Below the pieces are notes generated by a model. It ran no database searches and was not told the origin of the DNA. It saw only the letters and a program-made list of their open reading frames with translations. The translations under genes and the position numbers were made by a program. This document shows, piece after piece, positions 62,611 through 64,000 of a stretch of 64,000 bases of DNA; position 1 is the stretch's first letter; each line of letters begins with the position of its first letter. Origin of the DNA: Phoronis australis (taxonomy: Eukaryota; Phoronida; Phoronidae); assembly GCA_002633005.1 (NCBI GenBank), contig NMRA01000120.1, positions 191,056 to 255,055 of the forward strand, read 5' to 3'.

Positions 62611-64000
62611 AAACGTCCCTTTAGGGCTGTTGTCTTTTTACGTGTACTAGTTAACAAAACTTAAACCTGATTTTAACTCGCGTTCTAGCAAGGAAACTTA
62701 ACGTTTGCTTTACAGAACAGCTATAAAACTAAACTTTAACTTACTCAGCAGTTCTTAAGACGAGTCGTGTTCTCGGTCTTGGAACGAATTAACAGATCAT
62801 TTGTGCCTCACTTGAGAAATGAACTGTGAGTTGATTCAAAGTCCAGAAATCACATACTTTAAGTACAGATAAAAGTGAGGCCGATTTTATAACGGTTCGG
62901 TAAGTGGTCATCTATCAAAATTTATTTTTCAAGGAAGGACAAGTCACAGCGCTTTCACGTTCATTTAAGACTCTAGAAAAATGTCCAAATTTGGCTACCG
63001 TCGGAACATCAAATCTTAGAAATGGCTGATTGAAGGTGTTCATTCAGATAACATGCTTTATGCTGTGTTCTGTAAAAACGTTCTGATGAATTGTTTTGAA
63101 GTGTTCACTCATGCACGAGGAGCTATCATGATTTTCAATGAACAAAAACCAAACATTGCATAAAACGAAATGATAATTTAGAAAACTGTAACAGCATTGT
63201 ACATTTCTATCAAACGAAATATAGTCATGCTGATTGTACCCAAGTGTAGTTACGCACGCGTGTTAACTATATTTTACTAAAAGGTCAAGGCCATGTGTCC
63301 CAGTTGATGACCCATTGGTGTAAGGTCGAAAATCAAATTCTGTAGTCTTCCTATTTTTAGAAAATATTTATAGTTTTGTAGACATTTATACAGAGACCTG
63401 TCGATGAGATCTGGCACAACTTGAATAGATTTTGAAACTTTTATGCAAGATGCAAGGATGAGTTACCCTATCAGCAACTTGAATTCTGAGCATTCAGCCT
63501 TGAATTTCGATTTTTTCACGAAACTTTTGAAATACTCCATAAAAATCATAAGAGTACAAATTTCTATTAGCACCTTACGTAAAAATGAAACATTTTAAAA
63601 ACAATACCAGCTTTTTAGAGGGTAGTTTGCACACAACTTACGGTAGGCCTAGCTCGCCTGAAAGCTTTGATAGAATCCGATCAGCCATTTTCGGCAAACG
63701 ATGTGCAACGACTGTGAGACATATCATGTTTTGAGAAACACTCAAAACCACGAGGCCATAAATCGAACCATTTCCGAAATGACATTCTTCGACTTCGTAG
63801 GGAATCTAAACCATGATCAACCCATGTACCCATCGAACACATGCCTTTGATCACCCTTGAAGGCGGAGACCATTTTTTCCAACGAACACCTTGTTATGCA
63901 CGGCAAATGGTTTAAGGTCATTCGCGTGGACATTGATGTTCGTTCTCGTTGAATTATAATTCACTCCTAACAAGACAAAAGAGCCATTAGTCTGACAGAC
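62611..64000. other. Upstream region of the Cosmc-like gene, no certain exon
   Basis: The missing 5' exon(s) should be on the minus strand here or beyond the window. Two weak candidates (63642-63688 and about 63844-63969) fail the phase test. No other gene was recognised. Confidence 0.4.

Noticed and set aside
63642-63688. Possible first exon (MADRILSKLSGELGL) for the Cosmc-like gene
   Set aside because: It has a good start context and a GTAAGT donor, but it ends in phase 2 whereas the exon at 62257 needs phase 1. It also has no membrane anchor. An intervening exon would be required.
63844-63969. 40-codon open segment after a TTGTTAG acceptor on the minus strand
   Set aside because: No donor in a matching phase and no recognised similarity.

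Overview
This is an intron-rich, A/T-rich (by eye) metazoan genomic window with GT-AG introns of roughly 0.3-3 kb. Six conserved animal protein genes can be assembled exon by exon, and every splice phase agrees. The gene set (major vault protein, GATD3/ES1, POMK, ELMOD3, MRPS18C, a C1GALT1/Cosmc-type glycosyltransferase), the compact introns and the many short terminal-inverted-repeat elements suggest an invertebrate bilaterian, probably marine. The sequence alone does not fix the phylum.

Layout. MVP (+, 1206-11527; its 5' exons lie left of the window) faces GATD3 (-, 13010-19518) tail to tail. POMK (+, 21646-23056) faces ELMOD3 (-, 26408-38003). MRPS18C (+, 40687-50820) faces a Cosmc-like/C1GALT1-family gene (-, 57557-62257; its 5' exon(s) are not found). 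The genes therefore alternate + - + - + -, giving three convergent 3' pairs and two divergent 5' pairs (GATD3/POMK and ELMOD3/MRPS18C). They do not form one pathway. GATD3 and MRPS18C are mitochondrial, POMK and the C1GALT1-family protein act in O-glycosylation in the secretory pathway, MVP builds vault particles, and ELMOD3 is an Arf-family GAP-type protein.

Non-coding content. Three arrays (1-560, 28523-29830, 51500-52260) belong to one roughly 145-bp repeat family. It is organised as a three-subunit higher-order repeat, and most units carry a word like the CTCF core (CCACTAGRKGGC). Several introns carry tandem repeats whose unit contains the adjacent exon edge and splice site (MVP exons 5 and 12, MRPS18C exon 3, and more weakly ELMOD3 exon 3). 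Non-autonomous TIR or fold-back elements lie at 6978, 9542, 12568, 23624, 23986, 37360, 38541, 39150, 39400, 43703, 54055 and 59702. One of them has a perfect 5-bp target duplication.

Assembly caveats. There are N gaps at 14309-14802 and 41640-41697 and single Ns at 30077 and 38831. The N at 30077 separates two nearly identical 1554-bp blocks, which looks like a false (haplotype) duplication containing one ELMOD3 exon.
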